A stretch of DNA of 38,886 bases, taken from the NCBI RefSeq assembly GCF_001399975.1, contig NZ_LKBD01000041.1:1-38886 (forward strand). Direction: 5' to 3'. The position numbers and the translations under genes are program-made. Below the pieces are notes generated by a model. It saw only the letters and a program-made list of their open reading frames with translations, searched no databases and was not told where the DNA came from. Positions 16,745-24,969 of this stretch are shown here, one piece after another (positions within the stretch are counted from its first letter, which is position 1; each line of letters starts with the position of its first letter). The stretch is from Pseudoalteromonas sp. P1-9 (GTDB lineage: Bacteria > Pseudomonadota > Gammaproteobacteria > Enterobacterales > Alteromonadaceae).

Positions 16745-16769
16745 AAAGCGTTGCAATATGCAACGCTTT
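16745..16769 (-). terminator. Rho-independent terminator containing a LuxO-type operator
   Basis: On the minus strand an 11-bp stem (AAAGCGTTGCA with its complement) and 3-nt loop are followed by TTTTTGTTTT; the stem overlaps the stop codon of the gene ending at 16768. The core of the hairpin, 16751-16763, is TTGCAATATGCAA, a perfect match to the LuxO-type operator. It faces the sigma-54-like promoter at 16685-16699. One sequence may thus end one unit and activate the next. Confidence 0.8.
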
Positions 16770-17877
16770 ACTCAATTTGCTCCAGCACAAATGCTGCTTT
16801 TTGTTTCCAGCTGTGTCTTACAACGTGCTGCTGTGACGGTGTGCGCCAATCGAGAAAGGGGTTTTTAGATATCACCATCGCGTGATCAACTCGGGCAATA
16901 AACCCAGCGTGATCTTTCCCAATGAGCACCATGTCTTTGTAGCGTTCAACCGCGGGAAAATGGGTTGACACAACAGGTTTACCCGCGGCTAAATATTCTT
17001 TTAATTTTAGAGGGTTACACGCTTTTATTTGACCATTATCTAAAAACGGTAACAATGATACTTGCCAATGCTGAGAAAAACTCGCTAATTGATGATGAGC
17101 AATTTGCGAAATATAAGTGACATTCGGTAAAGCAACGAGCGCGCTAATATCAATATCAGCCTTTCCAATCAGTACCAAATGATAATTTGGCCTCGCTTTG
17201 GCAAGCTTTATTAACAAATCGACATCTAGCCACTTTGAGATTGAGCCATAAAAACCAATTACATTACTCAAGTTATGAAGCTGTGAATGTGGCTTTTTGA
17301 TATCACTAAATAAATCATAATCAACGCCGTGTTCGAGCATTTGCGTTTTATGTTTGGGCATTTTATCGAGCAGCACCTTACTCACAACATAGATGTTGTG
17401 TGCCATGTGAATAAGGCGCTCTTCGCTTGCTTTTACCAAGTCATAATCGACTCCTGCCAAGCTGGAAAAATCATCGCCACAATAATAAATTAAGCGGTCT
17501 TGTGGGCGCAGTTGAATCATATTGATGGCGGTTGGCACACTGACCCAATAGATAATCGGTTCATGGGACGACAGGTCAAGCGTTTTGGTAACTTGACGCT
17601 TATTAAAACGCGTCGCCCACTTGTTATCATGCCAAGGCAAAATTAGGGGATTACGCGCTGCAACGGGTAGTTTGTCGCTCGGTGCTTTAACGTTTCCAGC
17701 CATCATCAATTTAACCTTACCCAACACACGCTTAATATCGGTAAAATTAATTTTAGGTTTGCGCATGCCTACGGAGTTAAACCAAGTTACATCGTATCGC
17801 TCGGCAATCACTTTAAAAATATGCTGGGTACTGCTTGGATGACGTCCCCAGTCTTCTGCAAATACGACAAATTTCAT
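16768..17877 (-). CDS. Glycosyltransferase, GT-B fold, SypN-like position
   Basis: This 369-residue protein opens FVVFAEDWGRHPSSTQHIFK and has a donor-domain segment near residue 205 (VIGFYGSISKWLDVDLLIKLA), then HLVLIGKAD and KLKEYLAAGKPVVST, typical of GT4/GT1-like enzymes in EPS clusters. The acceptor half is divergent. There is no membrane helix. It is the last gene of the five-gene operon that starts at 22504, lies 10 bp after the acyltransferase gene and has AAGGAG before the ATG. The terminator overlaps its stop codon. Confidence 0.82.
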   Translation of the reverse strand: MKFVVFAEDWGRHPSSTQHIFKVIAERYDVTWFNSVGMRKPKINFTDIKRVLGKVKLMMAGNVKAPSDKLPVAARNPLILPWHDNKWATRFNKRQVTKTLDLSSHEPIIYWVSVPTAINMIQLRPQDRLIYYCGDDFSSLAGVDYDLVKASEERLIHMAHNIYVVSKVLLDKMPKHKTQMLEHGVDYDLFSDIKKPHSQLHNLSNVIGFYGSISKWLDVDLLIKLAKARPNYHLVLIGKADIDISALVALPNVTYISQIAHHQLASFSQHWQVSLLPFLDNGQIKACNPLKLKEYLAAGKPVVSTHFPAVERYKDMVLIGKDHAGFIARVDHAMVISKNPFLDWRTPSQQHVVRHSWKQKAAFVLEQIE

Positions 17878-17887
17878 AACTTGCTCC

Positions 17888-18589
17888 TTAATCTACACGC
17901 TTAATCACTTTGGCCGGATTGCCTGCAACAAGTGTAAAGTCGGCCACATCTTTGGTGACAACCGCATTTGCAGCAACTATCGCTCCTTTGCCAACAGTAA
18001 CGCCTGCCAAAACCGTTGCACCTGTGCCTATCCAAGCACCTTGTTTAATAATGATATCGCCCGCTTGTTCTGGTAAATCGGGTTCACCTTTGGCGCGCTC
18101 GGCGCAATTTAACGGGTGACCAGGAAAGCCTGCTAAAAATACTTTTCCAGCTAAACGCACATCATCTTGTAACTCAATTTTTGTGCCGACAGAAAATGCA
18201 TTTTGCCAGCCCACGTCCACGTTATTGCCAATAATTAGCTTTGCTATGCTACCTGAGTGATAGCGGCCACAAAAGGTTGCAATGCCCGACATTCTGACAT
18301 CGTCACCTAGGCTAATTGCAAGTGCACCAATAACTTGTGGCATACCGCACTGTAAGGTTAAGCGCTTTTTACTGCCGCTTACTTGGCTTTTAAACATGGG
18401 CGTAAAATAAATAAATTGCAGTGTATTGTGCCAAATCGTTTTGCTACTTCGATGAAGTGCAAACAATATTTTGTAAAGCACTGGCACAACCGGCATTTCA
18501 ATATGCTTAATTGCATAAAAACTACCGCGACAAAATTTGCCAAAGCCTGAATCACTGCTTTTTACCCAATTTTTAACATAAGCTATCAT
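17888..18589 (-). CDS. Hexapeptide-repeat acyltransferase, SypM-like
   Basis: This 233-residue protein ends in a left-handed beta-helix of hexapeptide repeats (GAWIGTGATVLAGVTVGKGAIVAANAVVTKDV, about 178-210) and the usual closing VAGNPAKVIKR, as in maltose/NodL/WbbJ-type O-acetyltransferases. It should O-acetylate a sugar of the exopolysaccharide, using acetyl-CoA. The N-terminal 60 residues are basic and hydrophobic and may contact the membrane. It overlaps the polymerase gene by 17 bp, with AGGAG 7 nt before its ATG. Confidence 0.85.
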   Translation of the reverse strand: MIAYVKNWVKSSDSGFGKFCRGSFYAIKHIEMPVVPVLYKILFALHRSSKTIWHNTLQFIYFTPMFKSQVSGSKKRLTLQCGMPQVIGALAISLGDDVRMSGIATFCGRYHSGSIAKLIIGNNVDVGWQNAFSVGTKIELQDDVRLAGKVFLAGFPGHPLNCAERAKGEPDLPEQAGDIIIKQGAWIGTGATVLAGVTVGKGAIVAANAVVTKDVADFTLVAGNPAKVIKRVD

Positions 18590-19973
18590 GACGATTCTCC
18601 TGCGTATCTTTACTTAACGTTTGCAGCATTTGTTCCAAAGCAATACTGAGCGATAAAATAATGTAGATAGGCCAGGTAAACGCCTGAGTTAAAAAGGTAC
18701 CAGACACCACAAAGCCAATTAATCCCGCCTTTAGCGCTTGTACGTTGACAAGCAAATTAGCTTGATGACAAAACTTCACTTTGGAGCCACTGCGCTTCAA
18801 TGTGCGATAAATCGTTGCGATTAGCGTTGCAAAAAGCGAAATTCCAACAAACCCGGTTTCACCAAGCACTTGGAACCAGGTACTGTGCACCGCGTGATTT
18901 TTGCCATCCCAGTGCGGGCTGTAAAAGAAGTAGTTAACGTAAAAGTTGTTTACCCCTACGCCAGTGAATGGGTTTGATAGCGCCATGTTGATTGCCGCCT
19001 GCCACGCATAGATTCGTCCCATTGCTGATTCATCAATACCGCTTTCTGCTGCACCGCCACTTTGTCTGTCGCTGATCCCCGCTGCCACCAAGAGCACCGC
19101 TAAACCAAACCCTAAAATAGACACTAATACCACAGGGTTTTTGATGGTGCGCGCCAAAAAGTACGCAACAATTGCCATTACGCCTAATAATCCGCCACGG
19201 CTTTGTGTTGCAATAATGCCGTACACCACCAAACACAGTGTGATAAATGCAAATACACGGTAAATCATTTTGCCTTCTTTGTTAAAAAGCTCGGCACACA
19301 AAAACGAGACCGGAAACAATAGCACCAAGGAAAGATCGTTTGGGTCGCCAATTTGCGATTGTAAATGACGCGAAATCGTGACCCGTGAACCTTCTACTAA
19401 GCCAATACCATTCAGCTTGTTAGAGACTGCAACACACGCAATTAGCGCCCCACTCACCATAATACCAAGCCGGGCAATGCCGAACGCTTTTGGCGTATTG
19501 ATCCACCAGCTTATAACAAACACCATAATCAATACTTTGGTTAGGGTTGAACTCCAATACTCAATCGCCATACCACGATTTGTCGCCATCATTACGCATA
19601 AGGTTAACCAAGCAAAAAAGAACATAAACGCACTGTGCGCTGGGTGCCAAAACGGTGTGAGCTTTTTACTTAAAAACAAATGCCACGCAATGCCGAACAG
19701 TGACGCCAAAGCCAATAATTTTGGGATCTTGAGCGGCATTAATACCGGGAATGCTTCGTGAATACGAAAATAACTAAATAGAATAAATAAAATGACAAAA
19801 ATAACGCTAAATCGCACGGTGAAATACAGCGCGAACGGCAGCATCAACAAAGCAAAAGGTGCTGCAGGCCCCGCAACTTTAAACAGCCCGATAATGGTGA
19901 CACTGATTAAAATACCGAGCAGCGCGAGTTTAATCGGCGATTTCGATAAGTGCTGTTGGCTAAGAGTATCCAT
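18573..19973 (-). CDS. O-antigen polymerase/ligase family membrane protein (Wzy-like), SypL-like
   Basis: This 466-residue protein has about ten to twelve hydrophobic helices. A large periplasmic-type loop carries the Wzy_C/WaaL signature region (TQSRGGLLGVMAIVAYF near 260-276, then GRIYAWQAAINMALSNPFTGVGVNNFY at about 319-345). The family polymerises or ligates lipid-linked repeat units at the periplasmic face; polymerase versus ligase cannot be settled from sequence. GGGAGG precedes the ATG. It overlaps the flippase gene by 14 bp and the acyltransferase gene by 17 bp. Confidence 0.85.
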   Translation of the reverse strand: MDTLSQQHLSKSPIKLALLGILISVTIIGLFKVAGPAAPFALLMLPFALYFTVRFSVIFVILFILFSYFRIHEAFPVLMPLKIPKLLALASLFGIAWHLFLSKKLTPFWHPAHSAFMFFFAWLTLCVMMATNRGMAIEYWSSTLTKVLIMVFVISWWINTPKAFGIARLGIMVSGALIACVAVSNKLNGIGLVEGSRVTISRHLQSQIGDPNDLSLVLLFPVSFLCAELFNKEGKMIYRVFAFITLCLVVYGIIATQSRGGLLGVMAIVAYFLARTIKNPVVLVSILGFGLAVLLVAAGISDRQSGGAAESGIDESAMGRIYAWQAAINMALSNPFTGVGVNNFYVNYFFYSPHWDGKNHAVHSTWFQVLGETGFVGISLFATLIATIYRTLKRSGSKVKFCHQANLLVNVQALKAGLIGFVVSGTFLTQAFTWPIYIILSLSIALEQMLQTLSKDTQENRHDSLC

Positions 19974-21351
19974 ACTTGCCTCCCAATTTATTGGGCTTTA
20001 TCGCGCCACACTTTATTGCATATTTAAATGACAGCAGTAATGCGACAATTAGCAAGATTACATTTAGCCAAATCGCATTGCCCACAATACCGATTTGCAG
20101 TAGCAATAAGCCAAAACCAAATAACACCGTACCGAGATGATATTTGAGCGGCGCGATACGCTGACTGATAATATAGAACGCTAAAAATCGCAGTGTATGC
20201 CCAACAAAAAGCCCCGCAAACACGCCGCTAATGCCTTGGCTTGGGGTCAAAAACGCTATAATTAATATTGCTACCGTGGCACATATGCCGTTTATAAGTG
20301 GTACGTATTGCGCGTTTTTATCTAGATAACAGCCTAAATTCAGCAACTCCGCATAACTTTTAATAACCAACAAAATGCACAGCAACCCAATGTATTGGCT
20401 GCTGTTGTGATAGCTTTGTGGTAACAACCAACTAATAAGGTAAGGGGCAAATATCATCATTGCTAGTGCCAGCATAGTGATGATAAAGCACCCTGTAACA
20501 GCCCCACTCGCTGCTAATTCTGTATTTTCAAAGTAACGTTTGAAGCGGATTGGGAACCACCATAAGCGAAATGGCTCAAACGCTAAGGACAATGCCAATG
20601 AAAATTGCGTTGCAATAAAATAATATGCCAGCTGCGATGATCCTAAATAGCTCGCGATAAACCAATTTTCAGCGCCACCGAGTCCGTATAAACAAAGTGC
20701 TGACAACGCAATAAAGCCACCATAGCGAATATGTTCGCCTGTTAATGGTTCCCGCTTCATCAATAACAGCGCACGGTGGTAAATCACTAAAACTAAGGTA
20801 ATAATAAAACTGGTGACACAACCACTTATTAGCACTCCTAAAATACCGTAATCATTTAACAATAAGGTGTAAGTAAGCAGTGCTTGCACGACGCCTTGGG
20901 CAAGGGCAACACACATGTAGGGTTTTGATTGTTGCAATACGCGATAGCGCGTTAAGTAAATGGCCTGCAATGTAGTGAGCGCCAAATTAAACATCAACAG
21001 GCAAAAGTACGACTTTTCGATTGGCAGTGGCATTAGAGCCAACCAGATATCCGCGCCAACGATTGCACAGAGCAAAAACACACAACTCACCAAAAAAGTA
21101 AACTTAATACTACTGGCAATGAATGAGTCGAGCATCTCGTTTGGCAGCTTTACCGCAAAGCGGAAAATCACTTCAGCCATGCCAAAACCCAAGAAAATAC
21201 TCAACATGGCGCCGATGCTGACAAGAAAGTTCAGCATGCCGTAGCTTTCTGGCGCCAAAAAGCGCGTCACTATCGGCAACATCAGTAGGCTGATCCCTTT
21301 TAGCCCAGCAATGGCGATACCGTAATGGACAAACGCAGCATTAACTTTCAT
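19960..21351 (-). CDS. Wzx-type oligosaccharide flippase, SypK-like
   Basis: This 463-residue MATE/MOP-superfamily protein has twelve to fourteen hydrophobic helices over its whole length. The N-terminal segment GLKGISLLMLPIVTRFLAPESYGMLNF is typical of polysaccharide flippases. It would move the lipid-linked repeat unit to the periplasmic side. I chose the ATG at 21351 (MKVNAAF), with AGG 6 nt upstream, over a TTG five codons earlier. The gene overlaps the preceding glycosyltransferase by 11 bp. Confidence 0.87.
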   Translation of the reverse strand: MKVNAAFVHYGIAIAGLKGISLLMLPIVTRFLAPESYGMLNFLVSIGAMLSIFLGFGMAEVIFRFAVKLPNEMLDSFIASSIKFTFLVSCVFLLCAIVGADIWLALMPLPIEKSYFCLLMFNLALTTLQAIYLTRYRVLQQSKPYMCVALAQGVVQALLTYTLLLNDYGILGVLISGCVTSFIITLVLVIYHRALLLMKREPLTGEHIRYGGFIALSALCLYGLGGAENWFIASYLGSSQLAYYFIATQFSLALSLAFEPFRLWWFPIRFKRYFENTELAASGAVTGCFIITMLALAMMIFAPYLISWLLPQSYHNSSQYIGLLCILLVIKSYAELLNLGCYLDKNAQYVPLINGICATVAILIIAFLTPSQGISGVFAGLFVGHTLRFLAFYIISQRIAPLKYHLGTVLFGFGLLLLQIGIVGNAIWLNVILLIVALLLSFKYAIKCGAIKPNKLGGKYGYS

Positions 21352-22504
21352 ACGCCACCTGCTCAATTAAGCGCGATAACTTAACACCTTGTTTTATTGC
21401 GTTAAAATGCCTGTTAACACGCTCTCGTGCTGCGTTACGCATTTTTATACGCTCGTTTTCAGGCAGTTGGCAAAAGGTTAAGATGGCTTGTTTTAACGCA
21501 TTGCTATCTCTACTTGGTACAGTGTAGCCACAGCTACCATCGACTATTTCAGTACATCCCATAATATTGGTTGTAATGGTAGGTAACCCCATAGCCATAG
21601 CTTCTTTGAGCACTACCGGGCCAGTATCTTTATCGCCGTTATCAGCAATACAAAACGGCGCAATAAACGCATCATATTGCTTTGAAAGCGCGATAATTTC
21701 GCTTGATGTACGCTGCCCTAAAAAGCGCACCCAATTGTTAAGATGCAATTGATTCACCAAACCAACTAACTCCGCCAGCTTGGGCCCGCTGCCAATAATA
21801 TCAAGTTGTGGTCGTTTCGAAGGCGGAATATCAGAAAGCGCATTGAGTGCAAACTCAATGCCTTTTTTATCAACCAAGCGGCCAACAAATAACATTTTTA
21901 CCGTACTGTTATTTGGGTTGTCATAATGCTGAAACTTGTTAACGTCTACACCGCAATGCAACAAATGCACAGAATGGGTTTTAATATTTTGCAGCAGGTT
22001 GTACATATCTTGACAAACCGCCACATTAAAATCGCAAAATGCCAGCTTAGCGTTCAGGTCGTTCGCGTTTACATATACATCATGCCCATGTCCGACACTC
22101 GACACACTAATTCCTGCATACTTAGCAGCAACAATGCCGTACGCCAAACTACTGTGCATAAAATGGCAATGAATGTGTGAGATCTGCTGTTTTTTAATCA
22201 GGTAGTTAATCTGAAGACCAAAATAAAGCAGTGATAAATTGCGTATCGCGTGCTGACTTGATGCGGCTTTATAAGCATTAGCAACCCCTTGAATACTAGT
22301 GCAACATAACCCTTTAAGTGTGGTTGTAATGCGCTCGCGCTTTAGTTCGAATACATCAAAATCAAAGTCACTCTCATGGTCTAAATACTCCATAGTGATC
22401 ACGCTAACTTTGTGACCTGCAGCACGCAACGCCTCGATTTCGGTGACCACAAAGGTTTCGGATGCGACCGGAAACTGTGGGACATAAATAGCAATATGTT
22501 TCAT
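21341..22504 (-). CDS. Glycosyltransferase family 4, first gene of the sugar-assembly operon
   Basis: This 387-residue GT-B enzyme has an N-terminal acceptor domain (IAIYVPQFPVASETFVVTEI), ISHIHCHFMHSSLAYG near 126-141, and a donor domain with MLFVGRLVDKKGIEFAL and the catalytic E-x7-E region (KDTGPVVLKEAMAMGLPTI). The ATG at 22504 is chosen because GAGGAG lies 7 nt before it and the sequence there starts MKHIAIYV; an upstream extension would reach into the predicted promoter. It leads a unit containing flippase, polymerase, acyltransferase and another glycosyltransferase. Confidence 0.87.
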   Translation of the reverse strand: MKHIAIYVPQFPVASETFVVTEIEALRAAGHKVSVITMEYLDHESDFDFDVFELKRERITTTLKGLCCTSIQGVANAYKAASSQHAIRNLSLLYFGLQINYLIKKQQISHIHCHFMHSSLAYGIVAAKYAGISVSSVGHGHDVYVNANDLNAKLAFCDFNVAVCQDMYNLLQNIKTHSVHLLHCGVDVNKFQHYDNPNNSTVKMLFVGRLVDKKGIEFALNALSDIPPSKRPQLDIIGSGPKLAELVGLVNQLHLNNWVRFLGQRTSSEIIALSKQYDAFIAPFCIADNGDKDTGPVVLKEAMAMGLPTITTNIMGCTEIVDGSCGYTVPSRDSNALKQAILTFCQLPENERIKMRNAARERVNRHFNAIKQGVKLSRLIEQVAYES

Positions 22505-22538
22505 AACGCTCTCCTCACATTCATGTAAAGAGCACATC

Positions 22539-22553
22539 GCAATCTTTATGCCG
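22539..22553 (-). promoter_or_regulatory. Sigma-54 promoter of the GT-flippase-polymerase operon
   Basis: On the minus strand, CGGCATAAAGATTGC has the -24 GG, -12 GC and TTGC at exact spacing. The start would be near 22527, about 23 nt before the ATG at 22504. A perfect LuxO-type operator is centred 57 bp upstream. Confidence 0.65.
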
Positions 22554-22603
22554 ATAAAAATACCATATTAACCCCACTAAATTGCCGATTTGCAATCAAC
22601 CAT

Positions 22604-22616
22604 TTGCATTTTGCAA
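22604..22616. promoter_or_regulatory. LuxO-type operator shared by divergent sigma-54 promoters
   Basis: TTGCATTTTGCAA is a perfect palindrome of the TTGCA-W3-TGCAA class. It lies between two divergent sigma-54 promoters, 57 bp from the minus-strand one and 48 bp from the plus-strand one. A TGCAA half site at 22591-22595 may be a second, weaker contact. Confidence 0.7.
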
Positions 22617-22657
22617 AGCAATTTTGCTTTTTACGTGCATTTTGACCCTGTTTAGCG

Positions 22658-22672
22658 CGGCACACACTTTGC
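22658..22672 (+). promoter_or_regulatory. Sigma-54 promoter of the GT2-receiver unit
   Basis: CGGCACACACTTTGC matches TGGCAC-N5-TTGC at all positions but the first. This is one of the two best promoter matches in the window. Transcription would begin near 22684, about 19 nt before the ATG, leaving just room for the GGAGG at about 22691. Confidence 0.7.
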
Positions 22673-22702
22673 GTAAGTACTCCATACTATGGAGGATTTG
22701 TT

Positions 22703-23650
22703 ATGTGTAAAGAAGTGTCGATTATCATGCCTAATTACAACTGTTTAGAGTATTTACCAAAAGCCATAGACAGTGTGTTACAGCAACAAGATGTGCGATT
22801 TGAGCTAATTGTGGTGGATGACGGTTCGACTGATGGTTCGCTTGAATGGTTGAATCAAGCTGAGCAAAAATACAATCAGTTACGCGTTTTAACTCAGCCT
22901 AACCAAGGTGTTATCGCTGCACGTAATCGGGCAATTAAAAAAGCAAATGGTCAATTTATCGCGTTTTTAGATGCAGACGATTACTGGTACCCCAACAAGC
23001 TGCGCAAGCAAGTAGACTATATGTTAGCGACCCCCAACTGCGGGCTAACTTTCACAAACTATCAGCACGTTGATACCAAATACCAAGAAATCATTGATTG
23101 TTACTCATATTGGCCTGAATTTGCAGCCCATCGCACTCAAAACAACGGTGATTATCAGCCTTTGCACGATGCCCTTGGATTGCTAATAATTGCCAACGTA
23201 ATTGGTACATCATGTGTCATGGTTAATAAAGACATTATCGAACGTGCAGGCGGGTTTGACCCGAGTCTTCGTAGCGCCAGTGATTGGGATTGTTGGCTTC
23301 GTATCGCGCTGATTAGCGAGGTTGGATTTAGTGAAGACATCACGATGGATTACCTAATGCGACCCAACTCAATCACCGCCAATAAGCAAAATCGCATTGA
23401 TGCAATGGCCGAAATCACCGAACGCATCTGCACCTTAGGAAATGTAAGCCAAACCGTTCGCCGTAAAGCCAATGCCCGCTTACTGGAGTCTTACGGTGAA
23501 ATGCATCGAGAAAATGGCGATTTGACCACTGCGATTTCATTTTCGTATAAGGCGTTTAAACAGTATCCACATAAACGCCATTTAAAACATCTGTGTTCTG
23601 ATCTAAAACGGTTGGCGATTTTACGCGTGAATGCATTGTGCCAAGTATAA
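22703..23650 (+). CDS. Glycosyltransferase family 2
   Basis: This 315-residue GT-A enzyme opens VSIIMPNYNCLEYLPKAIDSVLQQ, with VVDDGSTDGS (39-48) and the metal-binding FLDADDYW (91-98). Further on, FDPSLRSASDWDCWLR near 200-215 matches the acceptor-side acidic motif of this family. It has no membrane helix. The last ~70 residues are helical. It should transfer one sugar to the lipid-linked intermediate. GGAGG lies 7 nt before the ATG. It is transcribed away from the main operon from a sigma-54 promoter and is followed 35 bp later by the receiver gene. Confidence 0.88.
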   Translation: MCKEVSIIMPNYNCLEYLPKAIDSVLQQQDVRFELIVVDDGSTDGSLEWLNQAEQKYNQLRVLTQPNQGVIAARNRAIKKANGQFIAFLDADDYWYPNKLRKQVDYMLATPNCGLTFTNYQHVDTKYQEIIDCYSYWPEFAAHRTQNNGDYQPLHDALGLLIIANVIGTSCVMVNKDIIERAGGFDPSLRSASDWDCWLRIALISEVGFSEDITMDYLMRPNSITANKQNRIDAMAEITERICTLGNVSQTVRRKANARLLESYGEMHRENGDLTTAISFSYKAFKQYPHKRHLKHLCSDLKRLAILRVNALCQV

Positions 23651-23685
23651 AAAAGTGTTTTATTATTAATAGGAAGGAGTGATAT

Positions 23686-24111
23686 ATGGCCCATATTTTA
23701 CTGGTAGACGATGAACCAGAAGTAACCAATGCAATTGCGCGCTTACTGCGTAAAGACTACGCCATCACAAAATGTAGCGAGCCAGAAAACGCACTTGAAA
23801 TTGTAAAGCAAAATGATATTGATTTAGTGCTGTCTGATATTCGTATGCCAGTGATTGATGGCGTAGAGCTACTGTCACAGGTAAAAGCATATGATCCTGA
23901 TATTGGCCGTGTACTGCTCTCGGGGTATTCGGATATGGAGCTTTGCCAACGCGCGATAACTGATGATATCGCATCCATTATTTTGGCAAAGCCATGGGAC
24001 AACTTTGAGCTAAAAAACGTTCTGCGCTTAGTACTAAACGCACGTAAGTTACAAAAAGAAAATACTGAGCTTAGGCAAAAACTCAATCAACTTAGCCTAA
24101 CATCACAGTGA
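23686..24111 (+). CDS. Stand-alone receiver-domain response regulator with coiled-coil tail
   Basis: This 141-residue protein consists of one CheY-like receiver: acidic pair DDE at 8-10, phosphoacceptor Asp51 in LVLSDIRMP, SGYSD at 79-83 and Lys102 in AKPWDN. A helical tail of about 30 residues (KLQKENTELRQKLNQL) could form a coiled coil. There is no DNA-binding or enzymatic output. The receiver is of the type often joined to HD-GYP or similar outputs (KPWDxxELK). GGAGTGATAT precedes the ATG. It is probably co-transcribed with the GT2 gene from the sigma-54 promoter, so it should rise with EPS production. It could act as a phosphate sink competing for the Hpt or as an adaptor; both ideas are inference. 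Confidence 0.85.
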   Translation: MAHILLVDDEPEVTNAIARLLRKDYAITKCSEPENALEIVKQNDIDLVLSDIRMPVIDGVELLSQVKAYDPDIGRVLLSGYSDMELCQRAITDDIASIILAKPWDNFELKNVLRLVLNARKLQKENTELRQKLNQLSLTSQ

Positions 24112-24130
24112 GCGGACGTACGCTCACTGT
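24105..24130. terminator. Hairpin between convergent genes, probable bidirectional terminator
   Basis: A perfect 10-bp stem (ACAGTGAGCG with its complement) and 6-nt loop overlap the stop of the receiver gene. No clear T run follows on either strand, so function as a terminator is likely from position only. Confidence 0.5.
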
Positions 24131-24141
24131 AAACGTTCACG

Positions 24142-24756
24142 TTATTCTGGGCGCTCAATGCCAAATGCTGATGTAATGCCTGAGTATTCGCCGCCCCCTA
24201 AACGCGCCAATGGATTTACCTTATCGGCGTCAACTTTAATGCGCTTTTTATGATCAAGCGATACTACTTCATCGCCTAAAAATAGGGTTTTAATTTCAAC
24301 AAACACTAACGTTTGTGGCACTTCGCCCATTTCTTTAATTTCATAAAGCTCGCAACCATAGGCAATATTGCAACCTGCCACGCGCGGCATAGAAAAGCCT
24401 TCAAATTCACATAGCGCAATATCATTAAGCGCAACTTCTGACTGTCCATGCTCTAAAGTTGCTGCAGTTTGCGTTACCAAATTGGCATCATCTACTGACG
24501 CAATATGGATAACACACTGCCGCGTTTCGATAATGTTTTTAACGGTATCTTTTACTTCACCTGTTGGCTTTTTGCCAACGGAAAACATCATTAAAGGTGG
24601 GTTACTCGATACTGCCGTAAAATAAGAAAATGGCGCTAAATTAAAATTACTTTCGCCCGAATCAGTCATAACCCATGCAATTGGACGCGGAATTATGGTT
24701 TGCGTCATTAAATGGTAAATTTGCATTGGCGAAAAGTCAGAAAAATTAAGATTCAT
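24142..24756 (-). CDS. Flavin reductase-like FMN-binding split-barrel protein
   Basis: This 204-residue protein matches the flavin-reductase/DIM6-NTAB family: IIPRPIAWVMTDSGESNFNLAPFSYFTAVSSNPPLMMFSVG (about 21-61) forms the FMN-binding strand pattern and phosphate contact. A GGGEYSGI segment lies near the C-terminus. Members bind FMN and reduce flavin with NAD(P)H or act on small substrates; the true substrate is unknown. It converges on the EPS locus and marks its end. No strong ribosome site precedes the ATG. It might supply reduced flavin, for example to the halogenase encoded 8 kb away, but nothing links the two directly. Confidence 0.8.
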   Translation of the reverse strand: MNLNFSDFSPMQIYHLMTQTIIPRPIAWVMTDSGESNFNLAPFSYFTAVSSNPPLMMFSVGKKPTGEVKDTVKNIIETRQCVIHIASVDDANLVTQTAATLEHGQSEVALNDIALCEFEGFSMPRVAGCNIAYGCELYEIKEMGEVPQTLVFVEIKTLFLGDEVVSLDHKKRIKVDADKVNPLARLGGGEYSGITSAFGIERPE

Positions 24757-24969
24757 AACAAGGCTTTAAATTAGGTTTTAAGGGAACTAGCATAGCATAA
24801 TAACTTTAAATTCCGAGCAACATAAATAACCTGATTTAGAACTTTCGAATTGGAAAAATGTTGGTTAATTATTTACAAAAAAGAAAAACGGATAATAAAA
24901 ACTGAGAGTAAGCTGCTTAAATAAAAAATATGATATCTTGGAAAAACCTTAGTTTCTTGTGACATTCTA

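Noticed and set aside
19378..19761. 127-codon open frame on the plus strand within the polymerase gene
   Set aside because: It is antisense to a well-supported membrane protein, has no ribosome site and looks like a shadow frame.
23757..24086. 109-codon open frame antisense to the receiver gene
   Set aside because: Serine/phenylalanine-rich shadow of a conserved receiver; no initiation signal.
24142..24756. Dedicated flavin reductase partner of the halogenase at 33013
   Set aside because: The genes are 8 kb apart, separated by foreign DNA, and this family has many other roles; kept only as a possibility.
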